Of a stretch of DNA of 64,000 nt, positions 53,940 through 64,000 are shown piece by piece. The stretch is taken from the NCBI GenBank assembly GCA_025991245.1, contig BQMJ01000047.1, forward strand, positions 143,715 to 207,714, in the 5' to 3' direction. The translations under genes were made by a program, and so were the position numbers. The stretch is from Galdieria partita. Lineage: Eukaryota > Rhodophyta > Bangiophyceae > Galdieriales > Galdieriaceae. Within the stretch, counting starts at the first letter, position 1. Each line of letters starts with the position of its first letter. The notes under the pieces were generated by a model, which saw only the letters and a program-made list of their open reading frames with translations, was not told the DNA's origin and did no database searches.

Positions 53940-55200
53940 GTGTGAGTGTAGTTGGATGGACTGACCTTTGTTACTTACCTTGGAGACTTACTGGTTTCAA
54001 GTTGATTTGGAGAACATTGAGCTCTATTTGATAGGAATCATTTCAAGAAAGTATTTTCTGCCACTTTCAAGAAGAAAGGCGTGTTTCCCACAACTTGGAA
54101 CGAGTTGGTGTGTAGTCACCAAGTTGTCATAGAGAAATTTCGTCAAGTAGAGTGAATACTTGCGCTGATAAATGATAGCTGAGCTATTTGCAACTTGAAG
54201 GACTGTGAATTTTGTGTTACCAGTGTCAAATACTTTTTAGACTTTTGCAGATTGAGTGTATACACTCTGGTCGCGTATTTCGAATATCAACAGAGTCAGA
54301 ATCAAGGACACTTTGGAAGTGACATATGCATAATTTGTATTTAGCCTACAAGTATGTTGATAAAGAATCCAGTCAAGTTTCTCAATCAGCTTGAGTACAT
54401 AGAACAAGTTTCGCATATTCTATTTTTTATAATTCATTTGCGAAAATAAAGAATCAGTTGTTGACTCTTTCTATTTTGTGAGTTCTACATATGAAAACTT
54501 TCCATAATAGCATAGCGTCATGACTCACATAGTAAGTATCATTGCAGGAACCTTGCCTTGCTTGTCCCTTGACAACAACAGTCAAAAACAAAGACCCTCG
54601 AGCCACTTCCTCCTATGCATCTAAAACAGCGCAAAGTTTCAAACAGTCTACGTTTCACAAAACTCAACAATCTATCACGGAAGATCCTGGAAACACGAGA
54701 GCACTCCAAAGGTGGAGAAACATAATTTGAGTTGTCAAGGGTGGCTTCCCAAGACAAAGAATTGCCTACACTAGTAAAACCAACATAGAAAAGCAAAAAA
54801 GGAAGAAAGCAGCATCTCAGTCAGAAACTTTTCAACCATACCCAGAGTACTTGAACACGTTATGAAGCTAGTGCCTGGACTCACTCTCGATTCTAGTTCC
54901 CTCAGAATGTCGCTGATAAAAAAGACAGAAGCATCTAAAATAGTTCTGTTAAACCCCACTCCCACAGAAACTCTCAAAGTTGGCTAGTCTCTACTTATAT
55001 TCTAAAACGCAACGCCGAAACTCAAACTTGGAAAAATATCTGTTGTATACTTTGGAAACATATCAACAGGTCAAGCACTCAAGCAGTCATAAAGCTTTAT
55101 CTAATTCCAAGTCAACTGGCTCATGTATCGCAACTTTGGTGATTTCGTCAAGTAGGTCAACGGAAGGTTGAAAGCTGCCACCATCACTTCGTCTGTTCCA
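53940..55200 (-). repeat. Subtelomeric repeat R1, inverted full copy
   Basis: Inverse-complement partner of 45515-46740. Matching landmarks in order are the ttaccttggagacttactgg end, ctatttgataggaatcattt, the agaatcagttgttgactctt stretch, cttgcttgtcccttgacaac, aagggtggcttcccaagaca and the gaaagctgccaccatcactt end. Small indels and point differences are visible throughout. No shared ORF. Confidence 0.8.
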
Positions 55201-56930
55201 ATCAAGCAATCCTCGAAGGCCTCTTTTCCCTCCTTAAATAGACTTCCGGTTCTCATCTAGATGAGTTCTCAATTCTTTTACATTCCTACCCATTTCTTCT
55301 TTACGAGAAAAGATTGGAAACTCTTCAAACCCCTGCTAGCACTCCTACTATGCCCTAGTTTGAAGTTCGAGATAGGATAATACAATTCAATACTACAGGT
55401 CTTTGCCTCCTTGAAGTTACTTCTGAGAGAGGAATAAGTATCAATGACAGCAGGAAGCTGTTGAATATAGTTAGAAACGCCGATAGTTGATAGTCATGAA
55501 TACGGTGAAATGGAGCCTACTTCTTTCTCTTATTCCCTGTACTTGCGACATTTCTTTGGACATAATTTCCACATAGACTACCTAGGAGACATTTTTGCCT
55601 ACTATATATTCAATTATATGAATCGCGAAGACTTCCAAACCATCGTCGACTTGTCTTTTTGATTTAACCAGCTCACATACTGCATTGAGAAGTTGTGAAT
55701 CAAAAAACTCTTTGGTTCAGGAAAAAAGTTTCAATAATTATCAATTCGTATATTTTCTATGTTATGAAAGAATATAAACTTGCGTAATTATAAATCCAAA
55801 AGATCATTTGAGAACAAAAAAGAAGAATTGTTGTTGCAATCATTATACAGGAATAAAGGTGAAGAATTAAAAATTTTAATGCAACAACCAAGACAAAATG
55901 CCCAATCCATCAAATATTCCGCAAAACTATTATTAATATAAGAAAGAAGACAAGAAAACGAGAAATAAGATGACAGAATAACTTGTAGAATTGGAATATT
56001 TTCTAGTGGTATAGAAAAGCCTTGAATAAAGAGAGTAGTAACCGAGTTGCAATATCATACCAAAATAATGTGAACAACATATAGAGTCAACCAGGATTCA
56101 AATAGACAACAACATAGAAAGAATAAAAAATTTGTGTTTTTGAAAACTCACAGAAAAAATACAATAGCATAAAAAGAAAGAAATGCAAAATATCGATCTG
56201 TGCGAACAGTACAATATGCAAAACAAGGTGGGCGAACTAAAATTGTATTTTCATTGACTATATTACCAAACACAACTCTTTTCAAATCTAGGATAAAACT
56301 AATCCAGCAAATTGTTCAAATCATGTCTAAAAGGTTTAAGAATATAACAAAGTGCACTAATAATCAGCAAATGTTTCCAAGACAAATCAGGGCTGGCAAT
56401 GCAGAAGCCATTATCATCAAGTACTTTAAGGAAAACAGAAAAAGTTCCAATTGATTTATCAAAAGACAATTGGTCAAAAGTTGTCCTAATTTAACTAGAA
56501 CCGCTATCATCCATCAACAAAATGCTATTAGAATTATGAAACTTGAACTTACTATAAATGCCGCATCGTAGCGGTAACTTAAATATTCTGAAAAAATGCA
56601 AGTTTTCTAACAAGTAGTATCAAAATTCGATTCCTGAATCTGTAGCCAAACCAATGAGTATTTCAGTAACTACTTTGCAGAATTATCTGAAGAATCAATC
56701 TGACATGGTTGCTCTCTAGGAAGTTTATAGGAGGATACAAAGAGCAACTACACTTCTCACCTATAACTAGAGTTGGAAGTACTTAAAATATCAAAATTTT
56801 GGTCACAAACAATAGAATTGAAATAAAGTAGTCAAAGTATGCTCCATTATATCGTTTTACGACAATTGACTGCATTTTGGGCCGAACACATATCTTTTTG
56901 CAGAGGAGAAGAAAAATCGTGTCTTGTTAT
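55201..56930. other. AT-rich subtelomeric DNA, nothing recognised
   Basis: Short ORFs only; the longest, 84 codons at 56200, has no recognisable features. From about 55700 the plus strand becomes strongly A-rich and stays so to the telomere. Confidence 0.45.
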
Positions 56931-59900
56931 GCAAGTAAGGTTAACAGCTTTTCTAAAAATTTTATGTTTATTAAACCAACGATATAAATATGGACTCTAA
57001 AAATAGTCGATAGGAAAAGAACGAATTTAAAGAAATAGAATCAAGAGAAAAGCTTAAAGAACTTTCATGTATTATTCTTCTTTTATTACACATAAGTGTT
57101 TTTAATTGTTCTCAGGAGGTGAACATTAAATGATCGTGCAAAAAGAAGAGTAAAAAGAAGGGCACAGTAAGTATGGTCATAAAAAAATTTATGATACTAC
57201 CAGCATCGAAACAGTTCATTACATATGCCAAGTAAAAACCTCGAAAAAAATTTGGTTTCGAGTCAAAAAGCAAGAGAAACCGGTTAGTTCTTATTGGAAA
57301 AGGATGAAAATACAACCGAGCCAAGGAAAAAAAACGCTACTTGGTCATGTATAATAACATAAGCTCAGAGTATAGTCCCACTAGACGTGAGCAAGTGATA
57401 CTAAAAGGAACCAAAGGAATAGTAGAACATTTATGCGTCATTGTTGCTTATTTGTTGAAGGCTTTCTCATGGCACATGTGTTGCTTTCTTTTCAAGTAAT
57501 ACATGTACCAGAATTGCAGTTCTATTAGTATATTGAGATACTTACAGAACAAAACAAGTTGTTTATATTTGTTATAAGAAAGCAAAAAAAATGTTTTACA
57601 AAAAATGAACAAGCTTTCAATAAAAAAGCAATCTAGAAAAGAAAAAGGTGAACGAAACAGGATCTTAATTTATGATATCAATCGGTCTATCAGAAGCGAC
57701 TCAGATAAGGTAAAATTCAGGAAGAACAGTTGCAATCAAACGAATCAGACATAAACTTTGAAACAACCCAAATTTTGTAGCTTATTATGTGTGCACCGAA
57801 GATGCTAAAAGATCTTAATAGACAGTTGCAAGATTTGATCTCATTATCGTTTCCATGCAGCGTCAATAGAAATTTGTATAAAGAAACACGCAGGAAAAAT
57901 CACTGTGTCAGTAATTCGTAAAAAGAAATTCAATACTATCGAAATCTAAAGCAACAGCAAACAATAGAAAAAGGATAGAACTTTTCGGTTTCATCTTCAT
58001 TACATTGACCGAAGGAAAAAGTAATGAAATGGTGGGAACAGCATGTCGTGTGAAGAGGACCATAGAAGATTCTTGTTTTATTAGAGATCAGCAACTTTTA
58101 TTCATGGGTTTATTAAAAGAAAGATAAAAATACGGGCTTTAAAAAGAGACCATACAAAATAAAATCCTTTAGAGAAACAGAAACTATTGAAAAAAAATAA
58201 AAGAATTCCATGCACAACTTGTTCTTTATAAGATCAATACATCTAATTGTTCTCAGGGGTGGGACAATAGTCTATACTGCGGAAGGAAGTCAATAAAAGA
58301 GTACAACGAATCTGCTCACATAAAAATCTTTCATATTCCCAGTCCAAAAGCAACTTAGTACATATCTCTCATTGAGATATTCAAAATTTTATATTTTTAA
58401 GGAGAAAACCAAAAAACAACAGACTGAACCTAAAGAGCAAGAACGAAAAATGCAACAAAACCATAGAGAAAAAGCGCTACCGAATATTTTCTCTACTAGT
58501 TGTCGTTCAATGCATAGTCGAACTGACATAAAGCACATAATACCAATAGAGTACTAGCCAGTATTGAACCTTTATGGCGTCGTTGTTAACGATTTACTTG
58601 GGGTGAAAACTTTTCCTTGTAAAAGTGTGGCTTGCTTTGTCTTTATTATGAGTATGAAAACTAAGTTCGAGTAAAATATAATGCGATAAAGAAATAATGG
58701 AACATTATGTATCCAGTTACCATAAGAAGGCAAAAAATATTTTTACTAAGAAGTGCCTGTTAAAAGAAAACACGAAATAGCAACAAAGGGATACAAGAAT
58801 CAACTCCTAATCACTGTCGCTTGTCAGTGTATCGAAAACTACTTTGATGAAACAAACCAAGAGATGAGTCAGCTGTAAAAATTACAATGTTTAGATCTCA
58901 CAATATATAAATTCAGGACCAAATTGCTCAGCTACGAAAAATTAAAAATTTGAATAAAAATTGAAAGAAATGGGACAACTGGATATCGTTTTCATGCAAT
59001 GCAAATACAACTCTAGAATAGATTCCAAAATATTTCAAAGAAAGGGTTATTTTGTCACTCACTGAAGACTAGGCTAAATTTCGAAAATCTATAAGAATGC
59101 TATAACAATCTCACAAGTAAGGGAATCTATTTAAACCATTAATTTTCATTGATCTATAACATTCGTTTACGACGATGTAATGAATCGAAAAAAAACATGC
59201 CTCTTCGAAAAAGGAAAGAAAAGTTGTGTTTCCTTAACTAAAAACATTTAACTGTTTTTCTAAAATTATCTACGGTTCATTAGAAGACCGATAAAAATAT
59301 TGCCTCAAATAGAGTCCATAGAAAAATTAAGAATTTAGCGAAGTCGACTCTAGTGAAAAAATTGATGCCCTTTATTGCATCAATATTTCTAGTAGTTCTC
59401 AAAGTTAAACAGTGGGTGATAATGCGAAATTTACTAAAAAGAAAAGCAAAACAAATCTGAATATAGAAAAAATAAATATATTGTCACCTTAAATAGTTTA
59501 GCGCATAGGCAAAATAATACCTAGGAAAACTTCATTATACATTCGAGGGTTACAAAACATAAAACACAGAAGGAAAAAAGACACTAGTATTAGAAGAGAA
59601 AAGATCAAAAAAAGTCAACTTTCTAAAATATGCAAAAAGCGTCTATACTACGATTGAGTCTCCGAATTCAGTCATTCTCACAAACGACAATTGCGTAAAA
59701 ATCTAGGGCATAGTAATTCACAATGAAAAGACAACCAATTGATTCTGAGTTTGACATTGTCAAGAATAAATAAAAGAAAACTCCAAAAGTTTCTACACAA
59801 GACAAAGTTCTATTTTTAGAACTATGAAGAGCATAAGCATTGCTTACTTTTGGATTGATGTGTATACCTATCCTATATTTTAAGTTGTAGAATGGTCTAT

Positions 59901-60840
59901 TCACAGAATGAAACAAGCAGTATCACTCGATTCTCAGAAAGCAAAAGCTAAGTTACCAAATGGTTAAATTTTCAATAACACTGTAACGTAGAATACAATA
60001 AAGTGACCAAATAACAATACTTCAAATTTTGCTATATAAGACAGATTTTTAAAGACGATTCTCATAAGGTAAGGTTCAACCATAGAGGTTCTGGCAAAAC
60101 AAAAGTTTCGAAACTATCCAAATTGAAACCTTATCATTATGTATACACTGAAGATAGCAACGATCTTAATAAGAAGCATCAATAAAGAAATATCATTGTC
60201 GTTACCAAGTAATACCCATACAAACCTATACGAAAAGAGAAATTTGCAAAAAAACATCACTGTGTCATGAATGCATAAAAATTTAAAAAATTTTGAAAAC
60301 TTGTGACAACAGTAAAAAAAACAAAAAGATTTCAGCATTTCAGTTTCATTTCTACTATATTGGCATTATGAAAGGGTATTGAAGAGGAATTTATGCTATA
60401 CATCAAAGGTGAATAGGCAACTTTTTCATTATTAGGCCTACACTTGTTTCTAGGGTTAATTAAAGGAACAATACAATTGCCAATTTTACAAGGAAACCAA
60501 AGAATAAGCATTTACAGAAATAGAAACTTGAGAATCTATTGAAGAATTTTCATGTATCACTTTTTCCTTACATCATCAGTACCTTGAACCTGTTATTGTT
60601 CGACAGATATTTGTCGACCAAGTAAAACAAAAAATTAAAAAAGGTACAGCAAACTGCTCACAGAGAAAAAAGTACTATACCTTTGGTGCTAAAGAATTCA
60701 TAAAATATATCACATAGAAATACAGAAGAAAAAATCTTTTTCTTCTCATTTATAGAAAAACAAAAAGAAGGGATAATCCTAGAAGACCACAATGAAAACA
60801 GGAAAAAAGAGAGGAAAATATTAATAGTGACAGATTGCTC
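56930..60840. repeat. Diverged tandem array R3, unit about 1.15-1.2 kb
   Basis: Corresponding landmarks recur at regular spacing. A segment ending in attgttctcagg or a variant sits near 57110, 58255, 59400 and 60590. A segment with atcgtttccatgcag or ctgtgtca sits near 57845-57905, 58990-59060 and 60195-60265. Spacing is about 1,145, 1,145 and 1,200 bp. Units differ heavily by substitutions and small indels, so the array is old. There is no conserved ORF. The plus strand is visibly A-rich, with few C or G. Confidence 0.6.
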
Positions 60841-63495
60841 TACTGTTGTGACGACTTGTCCGCGTTTATTGCTCGCTCCTTAGACTAACGTCACCAGAAG
60901 GGTATCATTTAAACGAACCACCAAAAACCTCAAATAAAACAAAGGACGCAGAAAATTGGCAACTCCAAAAAAAAAAAATTTGAACTAAAGAAGGAATCTA
61001 AAAACTAACTCAAGTTTCCAATCCAAAAAAAACTCAAACAAAATGTAGCTGACAGGAAACCAAACTTGGTCAGTAGCACAACAAGCATAAAAAATAAAAC
61101 AATACGTCACTATTCTTTTGCAAAAAAGAAAAATAAGAGAACAGACATAAACAATTTACTCTGTACACTCCAACTTTGAGACTACTAGAGCGCAATGAAT
61201 TGGAAAACTATGTATGTCCTGGTTGAAAGCAATAAACGTTTTTTTCTTATTTCAATTTTATTAGGTTTCATTAGGGTATAATTTCAACTTAATTATGCAT
61301 ATTTACCTAAAAGTTTAAATACTATAGGAAGGTATTAACAGGGTCAATCAAGGTAAATTCATCCAATATCAGAAACCAAAAGGATCTTACACCAAATAGG
61401 TTTGGCACAAATATCAGACAAAACAAAAAAAATAATGTGAAAACCAAATATAAATTTGCTGTTCCACTAGGTCAATCAACAATGTCGGTAATAATGCAAA
61501 TGACAACAAAAAGGAGCTACTTAAAAAAATGTTCACAATTTCTAATTGCCTCACAAATTCGAATTATTGCAAAGCAGCAGAGAAATGCTTCAACTCAAAA
61601 GAGCTTTGAATTAAAAATACCATCTTAAAATTTTCCTTAAATTTCCAGATCTTCCCTTAATGAACAACAGATACAAACATACAAATAACTGGCTCACAAG
61701 GCACGTCAATTTTTCACTAGCAAAACAAGAAGCACCATTTAAAATTGACTAATTTTACGAGACTAATAGCAAAAGTAAAGGACTTCATAGAAAAACATCG
61801 CTTTTTTCTTTAACAAATAAATATGACATAGACAGTGATAATTGTTCAAATGCGGATGGTCAGATACAGGGCAATAGGAACTCTTTTTATCAGGTTCAAT
61901 TAGGTTTTATTTAGGTTTAGTACTGTTTGAATCCAAAGTCATATGCTATAGATAAATGTAAACAGGATAAATAAAGGAACATTCATCCATTGTAAGAAAA
62001 CTCAAGGATTCTCTACACATTATACAGGGCCTTAACTAAGAACAAAAAAAATGTAATAAAAGCTTTAATAATTTGCTTTACAACTTAAACAATAAGAAAG
62101 AAAGGTAAAAAGGCTAAAATCAACCAAAAAAAATCTTTATTGAAGCAAACCACTTAAAATTTTTAATCGACACAACACACCAAAAAAACGGCTAAGCAAA
62201 AAAGGACGATAATTAATTAACGACAACATGTAAACCTTTTTTTCGGATTCTAAGTGTTCCCGCAATAAAACTCATATCCACAAACAAAAAGAAGAACAAA
62301 CCAAAAGTCATATGGCCATTAGAAAAACCATTATAAAAGCTTGCGGCTTAATTAATTATACTAGAAGCAAGCGTAGATCGATTGGTAGAATTGAAGAACT
62401 TCCTTCTCTGATGCATTCACGAAAAAAATGCAGTGAACTATAAAATACACGTAGCCTGACAGAAAAGAATATGCATTTTTCTTTCATATTCAGGTTTTCC
62501 TGAGGTTTTACTATGCGGTCTAGTTATGGTTTACTATTAGGTCTTGGTAGGGAATACCTAAACTCAAAAAGGCCTCAAAAAAATAGCATCTCAAAATTTT
62601 CCCTAAATTTTCAGGTTTTCCCGTAATCAACAACAAATACAAAAATACGCAAAAATAGCTCAAGGCAAGTCATTTGATCTCTGGCAAAACAAGAAACACA
62701 GTTTTGAGAATTAATTACTTTCACCAGACTAAAAGCAAAAGTAAAGGTCATGGTAGAACCAATTCACTTTCTTTCTTTAAGCATTGTGATGACAGAAAAC
62801 CTAAAAAATCTTCAAATGCGGATGTTTTGGTACAGGACAATGGGAACTTTCTTATCAGGGTTTATTAAGTATTATTAAGGGTTTATTACTATTTTTATCC
62901 AAAGACACATACTACATAAAAATATTACCTGGATGAATAAAGGAACATTCATCCATAATAAGAAAGCTCGAGGATCCTTTACACAATATATAGGGCTATA
63001 ACTAAGAACGAAGAAAAACGATGTGTAATAAACGCTTTAATAATCTGGTTTACAACTTGGTCAATAAAAGGCGACAATGACAAAGTAACAGTAACTAGAA
63101 AAAAAATGCATTTAAGCGAATCAGTTAAAATTTTTAATCAAGACAAACCAACAGAAAAATACCAAAACAAAAAGGGACAACCACTGATCAAAAGAAAAGT
63201 GAAAACATTTTCTTTACATTTCCAGTAATCTCGCAAGAAGACTCAAATACAAACATAACCAAAAAGATCCAATAAAAAAGGTCACAACGTCATCTAAAAA
63301 ATACTCGTAGGAAATTTGGGACAAAGCTGATAACATTAGAAGCAAGGAGAGAAAGCTTGATAAAATTAAGAGGGTCCTCGAATGCATATAAGAAAAAAAA
63401 GCTAAATGAATTGCAAAATATGTGTAGTCTGGCCGAAGGGAGTATGCATGTTTCCTTCTTATTCAGATTTTACTGAGGATTTACGGTCTACTTAT
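60841..63495. repeat. Telomere-proximal tandem repeat R4, unit about 0.97 kb, with degenerate telomeric tracts
   Basis: Two adjacent units align with an offset of about 966 bp: tcaaatgcggat at 61846 and 62812; gcaaaagtaaagg at 61770 and 62736; ggaacattcatccat at about 61976 and 62941; a ttcaggtttt/ttcagatttt plus gtctacttatgg-type stretch near 62490 and 63460. A partial, more diverged unit lies to the left (61140-61400). Short tracts of the telomere type (attaggtttcattagggt, ttaggttttatttaggttta, gtttattaagtattattaag) lie inside the units near 61260, 61900, 62510 and 62855. Confidence 0.65.
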
Positions 63496-64000
63496 GGGAT
63501 ACTATTAGGTTTTATTAGGGTTTATTAAGGAATATTCGGGTCTATTAAGGGTCTATTTAGGGTTTATTAGGGTTTATTAGGGTTTATTAGGGTTTATTAG
63601 GGTTTATTAGGGTTTATTAGGGTTTATTAGGGTTTATTAGGGTTTATTAGGGTTTATTAGGGTTTATTAGGGTTTATTAGGGTTTATTAGGGTTTATTTA
63701 GGGTTTATTAGGGTTTATTTAGGGTTTATTAGGGTTTATTTAGGGTTTATTAGGGTTTATTAGGGTTTATTAGGGTTTATTAGGGTTTATTAGGGTTTAT
63801 TAGGGTTATTTAGGGTTTATTAGGGTTTATTAGGGTTTATTAGGGTTTATTAGGGTTTATTAGGGTTTATTAGGGTTTATTAGGGTTTATTAGGGTTTAT
63901 TAGGGTTTATTAGGGTTTATTAGGGTTTATTTAGGGTTTATTAGGGTTTATTAGGGTTTATTAGGGTTTATTTAGGGTTTATTAGGGTTTATTAGGGTTT
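63496..64000 (+). repeat. Telomere, (TTTATTAGGG)n
   Basis: From about 63556 to the window end the plus strand is an almost perfect array of the 10-nt unit TTTATTAGGG. Occasional 11-nt units TTTATTTAGGG occur (about 63710-63750, 63930, 63970) and one shortened variant near 63807 (GGTTATTTAGGG). The 60 bp before it are degenerate versions. The G-rich strand runs 5' to 3' toward the end, as expected for a right-hand chromosome end. The plant-type heptamer TTTAGGG is contained in the variant units. Confidence 0.95.

Noticed and set aside
63556-64000. Regular repeats that could be mistaken for a CRISPR array or satellite
   Set aside because: No spacers, 10-nt G-rich unit, correct orientation at the sequence end: a telomere.

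Overview
The window is the end of a eukaryotic nuclear chromosome. It finishes at the right in a telomere built on the 10-nt unit TTTATTAGGG. Genes on the left lie very close together and are split by tiny GT-AG introns of about 45-76 bp. They include plastid SRP receptor FtsY, mitochondrial alternative oxidase, and a kinesin fused to a starch-binding module. With AT-rich DNA and a subtelomere full of expanded P-loop ATPases, this points to a cyanidiophycean red alga, most likely Galdieria. That assignment is an inference from gene style and content, not a database match.

Layout. 1-19.6 kb is a gene-dense housekeeping block: RimO-type methylthiotransferase (cut by the window edge), Seh1 nucleoporin, a DONSON-like replication protein, two small coiled-coil proteins, an L1-fold ribosome-biogenesis protein, importin alpha, a PLAT-CBM20-kinesin-14 fusion, two uncharacterised proteins that may be plastid-targeted, alternative oxidase, RNA polymerase I subunit RPA43, cpFtsY, a DUF202/VTC1-like membrane protein and an aberrant ARF-like GTPase. 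19.6-34 kb is gene-poor: two paralogous secreted eight-cysteine proteins, a PrsW-like membrane protease, non-coding repeats, a possible transporter relic, and a broken SAS-6 centriole-cartwheel gene. 34-50 kb is a family of STAND-type P-loop ATPases with C-terminal nuclease-like folds (Crinkler/RHS-like): three intact genes (36436, 42973 and 47058) and two pseudogenes. 50-64 kb has no convincing gene. It holds decayed repeats, a 1.2 kb inverted repeat partner, tandem arrays of about 1.15 kb and about 0.97 kb units, and the telomere.

The housekeeping genes are functionally unrelated neighbours; I see no operon-like logic. The subtelomeric ATPases do look like one story: duplication in opposite orientations, decay by point stops and frameshifts, and non-coding repeat copies that could promote recombination. 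The most unusual coding feature is the kinesin fusion. Because red algae store starch in the cytosol, it could link starch granules to microtubules.

Limits: all exon joins are my own readings of splice sites and protein continuity. Family names rest on recognised motifs without searches. Repeat boundaries are approximate.
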